From: Bimuria novae-zelandiae CBS 107.79
Lineage: Eukaryota; Ascomycota; Dothideomycetes; Pleosporales; Didymosphaeriaceae
Length of the DNA: 64,000 bases
Direction of reading: 5' to 3'
Assembly (NCBI GenBank): GCA_010015655.1
Contig: ML976760.1
Span: forward strand, 1-64,000
Shown: piece after piece, positions 55,621 through 64,000 of the stretch
How the letters are laid out: each line of letters starts with the position of its first letter
Numbering within the stretch: the first letter of the stretch is position 1
The notes under the pieces: model-generated
What the model was told of the DNA's origin: nothing
Database searches by the model: none
What the model saw: the letters and a program-made list of their open reading frames with translations, nothing else
Position numbers and translations under genes: made by a program

Positions 55621-56952
55621 CACCGCTTATTAATATAGACGCCTGTAGGCTAGCTATAAAATTAGCTATTAGTAATTTTACTATAAGTCTTTATACTAGC
55701 TAGCGCGTAGCTATAAAGATATATAGTATCCCCTAGTTTACGCTATTAACGCGACTTTATAGCATAATAATAAGCGCGCTTAACTACTAAAATTAATAAT
55801 AATTAACTTTTTTATAAATAGACTTTTTAGTAAAATAAATTTTTAAAAAAGATGTATATGCTTATTATTCCTTATATATTTACGCTTAAAAATAATAAAT
55901 TAAATTCTACGTATAAATAGTAATAATTAGCCTATTAGTAAGTTTTAAGTATTATATTTTATTAAGCGCTAGCTATGCATCGCCTTAGTAATTAATAAAA
56001 AGCTAAATTTTTAAAAAGCTAAGGTAATAACTCTAAAGTAACTAACGTAGTTTATGTAGGGGACTAGGTGCTTAAGGAGTTAAAGGTGCCAGAAAAATAC
56101 TTATAAATTTAATAGAGAGTCCGAAGTTAAGCTTCGGGCGTAGAACTTATATATCTGGGATTCGCATAACCGAGGGTTAAGGATCCGAGACAATAACTAG
56201 GCGTAGCCTATTATAGTTTATAAGCGAGCTATTACCCCACTAAACTTTTCGTAACGCGTCACTTTGTAATAATAATAGCTTAACTACCTTATACTTAAAT
56301 ACTTTATAGTAAAATAAATATCCTCCTAGCTATCTTAACTATTAATTAACACTAGATCTAAAGTAAATAACGCGCTATAGTAATATATAATATCTTTTAA
56401 AGTATACTACGTAACTAACGCGTAAAAATTATTACGCGACGTAATTATTAAGTTAAATTAAAAAAAACTTACTAAGCTAGAAGAGGAGGTAATTAGTAAG
56501 TATATACTTAATCTAGATTCGTAAGGATTTACGCATACCCTAGGTACTAAGATATAGTAGATAAGCTACTTACTAAGCGTAGCGCTAGTTAGGTTAGTTA
56601 ACTATAGCCACGCAACTTTATTAAGCAAATAGATTACTTTACTGTATAATTTAATTAGCTATATAATTAATAGAAAGCTCTATATAAAAATTTAAAAATA
56701 ATTAGGGTATAGCTTAATCTTATAGCGCGTACTAAAGCTATCTATAGTATTTATAATTAAGATACCTATAATTTTAATAAGACTAGCTTTATAATAAGTA
56801 AAATATCGTCTTAGCTTAGTATTATAGATTTTGAGAGACGTGGCAGGCTAAAGACTATTTAGTTAAGTAATTATAAGTAGACTATAGTAATTTATAGAAT
56901 TAGCGCTACTAGCTAGGTAATCCCGTCCTTTATTATTTTCTTTAGCTAGTAT

Positions 56953-57295
56953 TGTATCGGCGCAGGTCACTCAAAGGATCGATGTTNNNNNNNNNNNNNN
57001 NNNNNNNNNNNNNNNNNNNNNNNNNNNNNNNNNNNNNNNNNNNNNNNNNNNNNNNNNNNNNNNNNNNNNNNNNNNNNNNNNNNNNNNNNNNNNNNNNNNN
57101 NNNNNNNNNNNNNNNNNNNNNNNNNNNNNNNNNNNNATGGATCCGAAATAGGTCCGAATCGGATTCGTAGTTCCCCATCGGTCTGATAGATCCGAAATTG
57201 GTCCGATACGGATGAGTGTCGGTTTTCGGATGATCTCGAATCCTGTCTTGACTAGCCAAGGGTTCTCGTGTCGACGAGCGATTGTTCCTGTTACA
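56953..57295. mobile_element. solo LTR 1 with AGTAT target duplication, containing an assembly gap
   Basis: Starts TGTATCGG, ends CTGTTACA, flanked by AGTAT at 56948-56952 and 57296-57300. It is the same family as 3950-4315. The 150 Ns replace what is 173 bp in the other copy. Confidence 0.88.
56987..57136. other. assembly gap (150 N)
   Basis: A run of exactly 150 Ns inside a repeated LTR; the corresponding segment of the sister copy is 3984-4156. Confidence 0.99.
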
Positions 57296-58853
57296 AGTAT
57301 TACCTCTCTACCTAGTACTAGGATAATAATATACTACGCAACTAAGTAATTATAGTAAGTAATAATAGCTAAACTACTAATAGGCTTAAAGTAAAGTAGC
57401 TAAAATATTTTATTAAATATATAGTAAAGTGTAGGATAGACGCGCGCTAGCTATTTATACTTAATAATTATAAAAGCTATAACTTGCTTAAATCTTAAAA
57501 GCTCTATAAGAAGAATAATATTATTACTTTTTATATACTACTATATTTATTACACTTTTTATAGCTACTTAATATTAGTTACTTCTTGCTATTAAAGTGC
57601 GTATATAGCTACTAGATTAAGAGCTTAATGCGTAACTATATTAGCTATATTAAAAAGCTAGAGTTCTTACTAGCCTTTTATGAAGCCTATATATAATTAA
57701 TTATAAAGGAGAATATTTACGTAAGCTTTTAAGGCGCTAGTCTAGTCCTATATAACCTAGAGGTAGTAATATTAAAGCTTAATATTAAGCTTTATACGCT
57801 AACGCCGCCTCTACTAAAGGTTACTTACTAAAAAGCTAAAATACTAATTAATACGTATAAGATAAAAGCTTAATTAATATTAATTTATAATAAAATCTAA
57901 ATATATAAAAGCTTATCACTTATCTTTATTATTATAGTACTTAATTGGCTTAAAAGGACGCTAAAGTAATAGCTTATAAAAGTACGCTTATGTGCGATTA
58001 GATCGTAAAGCTTAAAAAGGCTAATAAGACTACTATAATATATAAAAAGAAAAAAAAAAGTGGTTATAGTGGTAAGGCACCTTAATAAAGGTAGTAGTAA
58101 AAAAAATTATTACTTAAAAGGACGTTAAGTAGTAGCTAGAGAGCAAAACGCGTTAAAGTAAAGTATAATTAGGTACTATTTAGCAGGCTTTAACGCGCTA
58201 TAGCTACTATAAAGAGACTAGATATAATGCGCGAACGTGTATAAAGTAAACTATAAATACTACTTAATCTAAAATAATAATTATATATAATTATTATATC
58301 GTATTATTAAGTTAGATCGCTGTAAAGGCGATAGAAGGTTAGTGGAGTAACTACTCGCTTATACTAATAGCTCGCTTATAAACTACGTTATATACGTTTC
58401 TAAAACTCTATAAGTAGACTTAATAATAACTTAATATATAGGTAAAGAATATATATAATATAGATAAGACTAGTGTAGCATATATAAATACTAAAGCAAT
58501 TTTTAGTAGCCAAAAGTCAAAGGCTTATATTTAGTCTTTAAAAAATTATTATAGGTCTCTATAATTAAGTACGTATTAATAATAAGGTAGAAACTACGCT
58601 ATATAGTTATCTTTAAAGGCTAGAGTTTATAAATAATCTAGTTACTATTTACTATCCCTAGCTAACTCTATATAATTTCTTAAAATAAATAGGTATTAAA
58701 AGTAATAGGTATTCAATAGCTATAGCGTATATTTATTCTTAAAACAGTTATAAGTAATAGCTAGTACTACCTTTTTAATATTAATAGCTATAGTAATTAT
58801 ATTAATATAGAGTTCTTATAGCTTTATAAATAATATTAAATTAAGCTGCTATA

Positions 58854-59076
58854 TGTAACGAGGTAGGCACGGTCGAACACGTGGCCTTCTCTCGCTTATA
58901 GAGGTTCCGGCTAGGCTAGGATCAAACACTAGCGCTAGTGGCTGACCCTAGCATATCCTATATATATTATACTATACGAGTAATACTTGGCTTAAGTATT
59001 CTCGTACGTACCTTTTGGTGCAGGTGAGGAAGTCACATAGTATTGGCTTAGTAAGCGGGGCGCTTACCTCATTACA
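58854..59076. mobile_element. solo LTR 2 (223 bp) with CTATA target duplication
   Basis: Starts TGTAACGAGGTA and ends TACCTCATTACA, an inverted pair; flanked by CTATA at 58849-58853 and 59077-59081. GC-richer than its surroundings and not RIP-mutated. Confidence 0.83.
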
Positions 59077-59639
59077 CTATACCTGTCTATATATATATAA
59101 TATATTTTATAGACTTTAGATCTTACTTTTCTCGTTATTATTAAGTTAAGTTACTAATACTAGATCTAAAAGCTTATTAAGAAGTAGCGCTTTATTACTT
59201 ATTACTATTAAACTAATAAAAAAAGTTTTATAAAGTGTGTAATTTAAGCTAGCTAGATAGTTATAAATATTTACTTATTTAATATTAATTATATACTTAG
59301 CTTATTATAAGTCTCTTAAAGGCCTACTATGTCTACGTAGTAGTAGTAGCCTTACTAGTAGCCTTAAAGCCTTCTCTTTATCCCTTAAGGCCCTCGCAAT
59401 CTCTACATAGCGTAGCGTAACGTCTAAAATGTTAAGTATCTAGATTATAAAACCTAACTACTTTTATAAAAAGTAAATAAAATGATAGTAGCTATAAATA
59501 CTAAAAGTATAAATCTATACTTGGAGAAAAGATATTTTACGTATTATTTATAAACTGTTTAAATAGACCTAAATTAATACTTTATAAAGATAAAAAGTAT
59601 TAGAGAGGCTATATACGTCACTAAAACTTTAATAACTAA

Positions 59640-59826
59640 TGTAAGAGGACAGGTAGAGCAGGTAGTATAGTAACAAGATAGAGACTAAAGGAGTTGTATT
59701 CAGTATATAAAAGAAGAAGCGAATCGCTACCAAGCCTCCGCTCGGATAGCGTTAGCTATATACCTAGAGTCACCTGATCCTGCTAAGTCAGGCCCTCAGT
59801 CAGTCACATGCACCCGTGGTGTAACA
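59640..59826. mobile_element. solo LTR 3 (187 bp) with ACTAA target duplication
   Basis: Starts TGTAAGAGGAC, ends GGTGTAACA; flanked by ACTAA at 59635-59639 and 59827-59831. A GTATATAAAAG box lies inside (about 59701), consistent with an LTR promoter. Confidence 0.82.
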
Positions 59827-59937
59827 ACTAAGTAATAAAAATTTACTATTTTAAGTATTTTAAAAATATTTATTAAAACTATAGTAGCTATAGCACTTAA
59901 ATCTATATATAGTTAATAGTAATTATAAGCAGCGTTG

Positions 59938-60388
59938 TGTTAAGATCCCAAAGAGATAGCTAATCCCTAAGGGGCTAAGGTTGGTTCTCGGGCAGGAATA
60001 CTGGTAGGACAGGAGAGGGTTGTAGTGATAGCTTGCGCTTGTCACTGGGGCGTTAGTATCGAAGGTGTGTACAGCACAATTAAATCAATAAGGTTGCTTA
60101 TTCAGATCTAAACGATAGATTAATAAACAGGTTAAACACGAATGCCTTAAGGGTATTCGTGTAGGTTTATATACTTAATCCTTTTCCTGCCATCCCATAA
60201 TCCTGTGCCATCTAGGATGGTTATGCCATCTGGGAGGGTTGTGCCATCCGGGAGGGTTGTGCCATCCGGGATGGTATTCTTGGCGGGATGGTAGATCACG
60301 TGACCTCGGTAGTGCAGTCCCACCGATGGTTACCCCGCGGCTGCCCATCGTTGGTCCTCGACACTTGTAGGTCGCTCGGATCCTAACA
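59938..60388. mobile_element. solo LTR 4 (451 bp) with CGTTG target duplication
   Basis: Starts TGTTAAGATCC and ends GGATCCTAACA; flanked by CGTTG at 59933-59937 and 60389-60393. It contains a minisatellite: about four to five units of an 18-bp motif with TGCCATCCGGGAGG (60205-60275). It sits at the inner edge of the host element's right inverted repeat. Confidence 0.85.
60205..60275. repeat. 18-bp minisatellite inside solo LTR 4
   Basis: Units of the form GTTGTGCCATCCGGGAGG, differing by one to three bases, probably U3 enhancer-like repeats. Confidence 0.8.
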
Positions 60389-60393
60389 CGTTG

Positions 60394-60479
60394 TTAAGAT
60401 ATCCCGTGTTTTGTACATGTGTCGCGTTTTGGTGGTGTGATTAGGAACCCTATGTGATCAGGAACTATATACGCTAGCT
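60394..60479. repeat. right terminal inverted repeat of the 4.9-kb element
   Basis: Reverse complement of the left end with a handful of changes, several of them C/T or G/A. Its inner edge was hit by the solo LTR ending at 60388. Confidence 0.85.
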
Positions 60480-60481
60480 TA

Positions 60482-61896
60482 GGCATCTCTAAGCCTGGAC
60501 GCCGTGTTGGAGTGGTATTCTCGGTGCTTGTACTGCAGCGCTCCAACACGCGCTGTGCTCCGCGAAGTCGAGATTCTGGCATTTCAAGATACCAGGGCCG
60601 CAGCGCTGACCGAAAGATCATACGGTACGAATGGATCTGATGTGATGAGTTGGACCCAATCATGGTATTGTGGTACAGTGGCACGAGCCTGCTTGAACTA
60701 TCGTTCTCCATGTAGAGGAGGTTCTCCGTGTGAAACTCACAGATGCAAATTCACATGGCATCAAGCTACATCCCGATGCGCCTTCATTAGGGCAGAAAGG
60801 CCGGTACGATCAGTTCCTAGACGGCTGTCGAGGCGCAGGCCTCCATGGCTCCAGCAGCAGTATTGATTGGCCGGGTTAGCGATGATACGAGATGCTTGGT
60901 GCACCACCGCTCTTCGAGATGCAGCTGGCGGTGTAGGACCCTGCATTGCTTCTTCGAGAACTACTCGGTCGACGTACAGTAAGCACTTGACATGTGTTCC
61001 CAGGACCCATGCGATGCGCGTGGGCATTCAGACTTTCAGAGTCGGGCCGACGGAGAGAAATTTGGAAGGAGCTGCAACGCACGTCCAGGTCTTGTAGAAC
61101 GTGTGCGGGAGGCCCAGAATGCCACGATGCCATTGCGCACCATGATACTGCGTCAGCGCGTGTTAAACGAATTCATGACCGGAGCCATGCTCTCATGAGC
61201 ATTTGAACACGTCATTGGTTCTCCGCTCGTAGCACACGTCCGTATGCAGTATGACAAGCACCCTAGTCGTGATCCGCGCGTTGTGCTCCCTGCGGTAGGG
61301 CGGGAGGATAGCAAAACGGCCGCGACACTGCCGCTGCTCACCGTTGCTGGTCCAATCGCCAACACCTGCACCGCACCTCCTTCCGTCGCTGCGCAGTGTG
61401 CATGCATGACGCACGATGCGATGGTTCGTATCCAGATCTAGCGGAGGTCTCTCCTACGCTCGTATATATCGGGCAGTGAAGCCAAACCATAAAAACTCCG
61501 ATGCGCGTGTCACAGCTCGCTTTCAGTAAACGTTGCAGCACAACCTCCTTAAGTCAGGATCAGCCTTACAACATTGCGCTTCTTGGTGTCCGATGATAGA
61601 GTCCGGTAGTTCAAGGAATCACAGCGTGTCGGACAATTCACGATGTCGGCCCCCTCATCGCAGATGCCCCTCTTCAGCTTTAGTGACCCACACTTGCGGG
61701 CTAGGGCATCCTGCTCGCCTGCGTCCTTCGCGTCGGATCCTTTATATACCTTGACGACTACGGGCTCAAATCGTACGCACCACCCGTAATTGATTTTGTG
61801 CATTTCAATGATACGTTTGTGCGGCTTTGTTGTTGCAATTTCTTGTGGAGAAGAGGCTAATGGTACCGTACAGGCTTTTTTGGACCTCGGCAGTCA
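60482..61896. other. 1.4 kb between the transposon and the transcription factor gene
   Basis: Normal GC content, no RIP signature and no convincing frame. It contains the promoter of the next gene and perhaps decayed sequence. Confidence 0.5.
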
Positions 61897-63747
61897 ATGA
61901 GTCCCGTCCCCACGCCGGATGAGCACAATGGGGTTTCAGATGGATTGCTTTTCATTACGGGGACGTCCCTGGAGGACTTCAAGACGAGGACGAATATGAC
62001 GAGGGTCAGGAAGAAGGCCATGGGCAGTTATTTGAAGGAGAAGAAGCCACGCGGGACGGAAAAAGATGCGCAACACAGGCCAAGAGAGGACTCCATGGGC
62101 TCGCGATCGAGCGTCGGTAGTGAGCAGCAAGATGCGATCCCCAATAGCGAAGCCATCAAACTCATGGATTGGGATAGGAGGAAATCATCACACAGCACTC
62201 CGGAACTGCACACAAGACTGACACCGGACGCACAAGTGTCCCGCCTACCGAGGATCTCAATGGACTTTGTTCTTCCCAGTGCTCCTATCGTTGTCCCGTC
62301 ACGGACAGGAGTACCCCTGCCGTACGATGAAACTGTGCCGAAGCCTTTTCAATCCATTGGCAAGCCATTGGACCCGTTTCAAACCATGTTTCAATCCAGC
62401 CATCCAAAGGTGTCAGTCGAAGAGTTGAAATTCTACTGTTCACGAAGCTTCGGAACGAAAGCAATGGGGTTGCACTGGATACCAACCGTGGTACAGCGAC
62501 CCCATACCTTTCTGAGCACTCTCTGTCTTGCATCGGCGCATTACGACGCGGTCCATGAACGATCAATTGAGAGCGTACAAACACTTGCCCTTAGGCAGGA
62601 GGTCATGCACCTGATTAGCCAAAACCTGCTAAACCCCGAGACACGAGGGGATGACCACAACGTTGTTGCATTGACGCAACTGATTGCAAGTGAGATCATT
62701 GCAGCAGAAGAAATGACGCTAGACTTCCACGAGAGAGGAATCGACGCAATGATCAGGACAAGAGGAGGGCTCAGACAATTGGGCATGAACGGGCGTCTGG
62801 CCTCCACCATATCATGGGTATCGCTGGAATCCGCAGTCTTACGGGAGGGAAAGCCACGAGCGCCGTACGTCGACTACTGTGCGTCCACCTGCACCAAGAA
62901 CTACCCCAACACGGCGACGATCCCAGAGTCTCCGCTTTATTGCCCACGCACAGAATTCGAGACTATAAAGCGCTCGTCGAGATGCTCGCCACAGACGATG
63001 GATCTGCTCAAGGATATACGCATGATGATGGATCTCTTTCTACACGAGACGAAGCAAAGCCGTCAAAACTCTCTTTCTTTGAAGAACATTTACAAGAAAA
63101 TTACTACGCAATATCCACCTCTCTCTGAGCTCCAAAAGACAAATGTCCTCGCTTCAAATGGTTGGATGTACGAAGCTATTCGCATAGCAGCCACGTTAAC
63201 GGCAACGTCTATAATGCAGCGAATGCCATTATCCGAAGCGCTCAAGCACACGGCTAAGACGGAGAAGGCCCAAAGTGGCACTCCTTCAGCGATACTAACT
63301 TCCAACGCGGGAATCTCACCGACATCGCCCCGACAAGATTCACCCCTCACAGCGTCCTCAACATCGAATCCCTTCACCTTCACCCCGACCTATTCTCGCC
63401 CCCGTCTCACCTCTGCCTCTTCTCATCGCTCCCCACCAGACCCTACCACAACCCTCCTTACACACCTCAAGCTCGCGCTTCAAAATTCAAATCTCTCCGC
63501 TTGCTGGGCTGACATGGCTGGCGTGCTCCTCTGGGTTGCGCTCACCGTCGGCGCCGCGAGTCGAAAGAGCGGGGAAAAGGTGCTGAATAAGTGGTTTAAG
63601 GCACTGGCGATGAGGGTGACGGTTGTGCTGTGCTTTGAGCATCCTGAAGCGATACATGCGAGTTTGCTGAGGATGGGGGATCTTGTTGAAGGGGTGAGAG
63701 GGGGGAGAGAGGCGGTGGATGAGGGTGTGAAGAAGAGGAAGCCGTAA
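61897..63747 (+). CDS. fungal-specific transcription factor domain protein (DUF3468/PF11951 type)
   Basis: A single exon of 616 residues. The N-terminus has FITGTSLEDFKTRTNMTRVRK followed by KKAMGSYLKEKK, the short motif that precedes this domain in many fungal proteins lacking a zinc cluster. The middle (KFYCSRSFGTKAMGLHWIPTVVQRP, FLSTLCLASAHYDAV, ALTQLIASEIIAAE, GIDAMIRTRGGLRQLG) matches the fungal transcription factor regulatory domain. No Zn2Cys6 Cys pattern is present, so direct DNA binding is not shown; it may act as a regulator without its own zinc cluster. The C-terminus has WADMAGVLLWVALTVGAASR. Near the domain end a Ser/Pro/Thr-rich loop separates two halves. Target genes are unknown. 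Confidence 0.82.
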   Translation: MSPVPTPDEHNGVSDGLLFITGTSLEDFKTRTNMTRVRKKAMGSYLKEKKPRGTEKDAQHRPREDSMGSRSSVGSEQQDAIPNSEAIKLMDWDRRKSSHSTPELHTRLTPDAQVSRLPRISMDFVLPSAPIVVPSRTGVPLPYDETVPKPFQSIGKPLDPFQTMFQSSHPKVSVEELKFYCSRSFGTKAMGLHWIPTVVQRPHTFLSTLCLASAHYDAVHERSIESVQTLALRQEVMHLISQNLLNPETRGDDHNVVALTQLIASEIIAAEEMTLDFHERGIDAMIRTRGGLRQLGMNGRLASTISWVSLESAVLREGKPRAPYVDYCASTCTKNYPNTATIPESPLYCPRTEFETIKRSSRCSPQTMDLLKDIRMMMDLFLHETKQSRQNSLSLKNIYKKITTQYPPLSELQKTNVLASNGWMYEAIRIAATLTATSIMQRMPLSEALKHTAKTEKAQSGTPSAILTSNAGISPTSPRQDSPLTASSTSNPFTFTPTYSRPRLTSASSHRSPPDPTTTLLTHLKLALQNSNLSACWADMAGVLLWVALTVGAASRKSGEKVLNKWFKALAMRVTVVLCFEHPEAIHASLLRMGDLVEGVRGGREAVDEGVKKRKP

Positions 63748-64000
63748 GGGGGTGGTAGATGAATGATGCTCATGGAGGGATGACCGCATGGGTATGGTGG
63801 TGGTAGGAAGTTGGGTAGCAAAGCGTTTATCTGACACGGCAGTGGTCAATGGGCAGCGCGGTACTCGTTGACTTGTTCACACGCGAACAGTCTTTCCTCG
63901 GAGATTTCCTTTTGAGCTTCGGGATTTGTATGAGTACGTGTCCTCTTTTTGCTGGCGGCGGTCGTCTGCAACTGTTTGCTTTCATGCTGGTGCTTTCACT
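63748..64000. other. right-edge intergenic sequence
   Basis: Downstream of the transcription factor; nothing recognised before the window ends. Confidence 0.5.

Larger units (their letters stand above)
56240..58260 (+). pseudogene. degenerate Fot1/pogo-type transposase
   Basis: Broken frame with many RIP stops. Recognisable fragments: a counterpart of the SHNLLKF segment near 57470, LLLLK near 57590, and a C-terminal knuckle fragment with GHNARTC pattern (RIP-altered) near 58215-58240. Interrupted by the solo LTR at 56953-57295. Confidence 0.6.
55533..60479 (+). mobile_element. RIP-mutated TIR DNA transposon (Fot1/pogo-like) carrying four solo LTRs
   Basis: The ends match in inverted orientation for about 85 bp, beginning AGCTAGCGTA and containing a doubled TTCCTGATCAC motif, and are flanked by TA at 55531-55532 and 60480-60481. 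The body is TA-rich and stop-dense. From about 56240 to 58260 it aligns by eye with the Fot1-like element at 728-2579: shared TATACTTAATCTAGAT (56504), and a degraded CCHC knuckle near 58202-58240. Its length of 4947 bp (about 3.7 kb without insertions) is long for Fot1, so the right half may hold a further unrecognised insertion or a second gene. Nothing inside can be translated. Confidence 0.8.

Noticed and set aside
60504..61541. Multiple frames on both strands after the transposon
   Set aside because: None has recognisable motifs or coherent splicing, and opposite-strand frames are equally long.

Overview
The window looks like a draft-assembly contig from a filamentous ascomycete (Pezizomycotina, possibly a dothideomycete; the class is a guess). 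The evidence is compact genes with mostly 46-100 bp GT-AG introns, a DUF3468-type fungal transcription factor, a fungal SPRTN-type protease, RAD51, NUP120 and RIC1 orthologues, and transposons whose coding frames are broken by C-to-T/G-to-A changes (TGG or CAG to TAG, strong TA enrichment), the signature of repeat-induced point mutation (RIP).

Layout. 1-4500 is a repeat island: a Tc1/mariner remnant, a 1.85-kb Fot1/pogo element with 59-bp inverted ends and a TA duplication, a poorly classified retroelement-like stretch and a 366-bp LTR. 4700-22600 is gene-dense: a HIT hydrolase, mitochondrial ribosomal uL10m divergent from mitochondrial prolyl-tRNA synthetase, an RGG-rich unknown protein, mitochondrial uL23m, a TBC RabGAP, a SPRTN protease gene with a 1-base frameshift in its active site, and a PRISE-like SDR. 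22600-38300 is gene-poor: two intron-containing tRNAs (Leu-CAA, Glu-TTC), an unknown reading frame with one in-frame TAG, a single-pass membrane protein with an 18-nt microexon, and an unknown Ser-rich protein. 38370-55000 is again gene-dense: RAD51, NUP120/160, a UBE2S-like E2 whose first exon is just the ATG, a multi-pass membrane protein, a large disordered protein ending in an intact RNase H fold flanked by two SUMO-interaction-like motifs, and RIC1. 55533-60479 is one RIP-mutated TIR transposon that has received four solo LTR insertions, each with a perfect 5-bp target duplication; a 150-N gap lies inside one of them. The right end holds a DUF3468 transcription factor.

Three genes serve mitochondrial translation (uL10m, ProRS, uL23m), and uL10m and ProRS share a 275-bp divergent promoter. 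RAD51 has two MluI cell-cycle boxes upstream and SPRTN is a DNA-repair protease; UBE2S-like E2s act in mitosis and TBC and RIC1 proteins in Rab traffic. I see no operon-like or secondary-metabolite cluster. The best candidate for something undescribed is the RNase H protein at 48106-50786, which looks like a retroelement domain taken over by the host and placed between two SUMO-binding-like ends.
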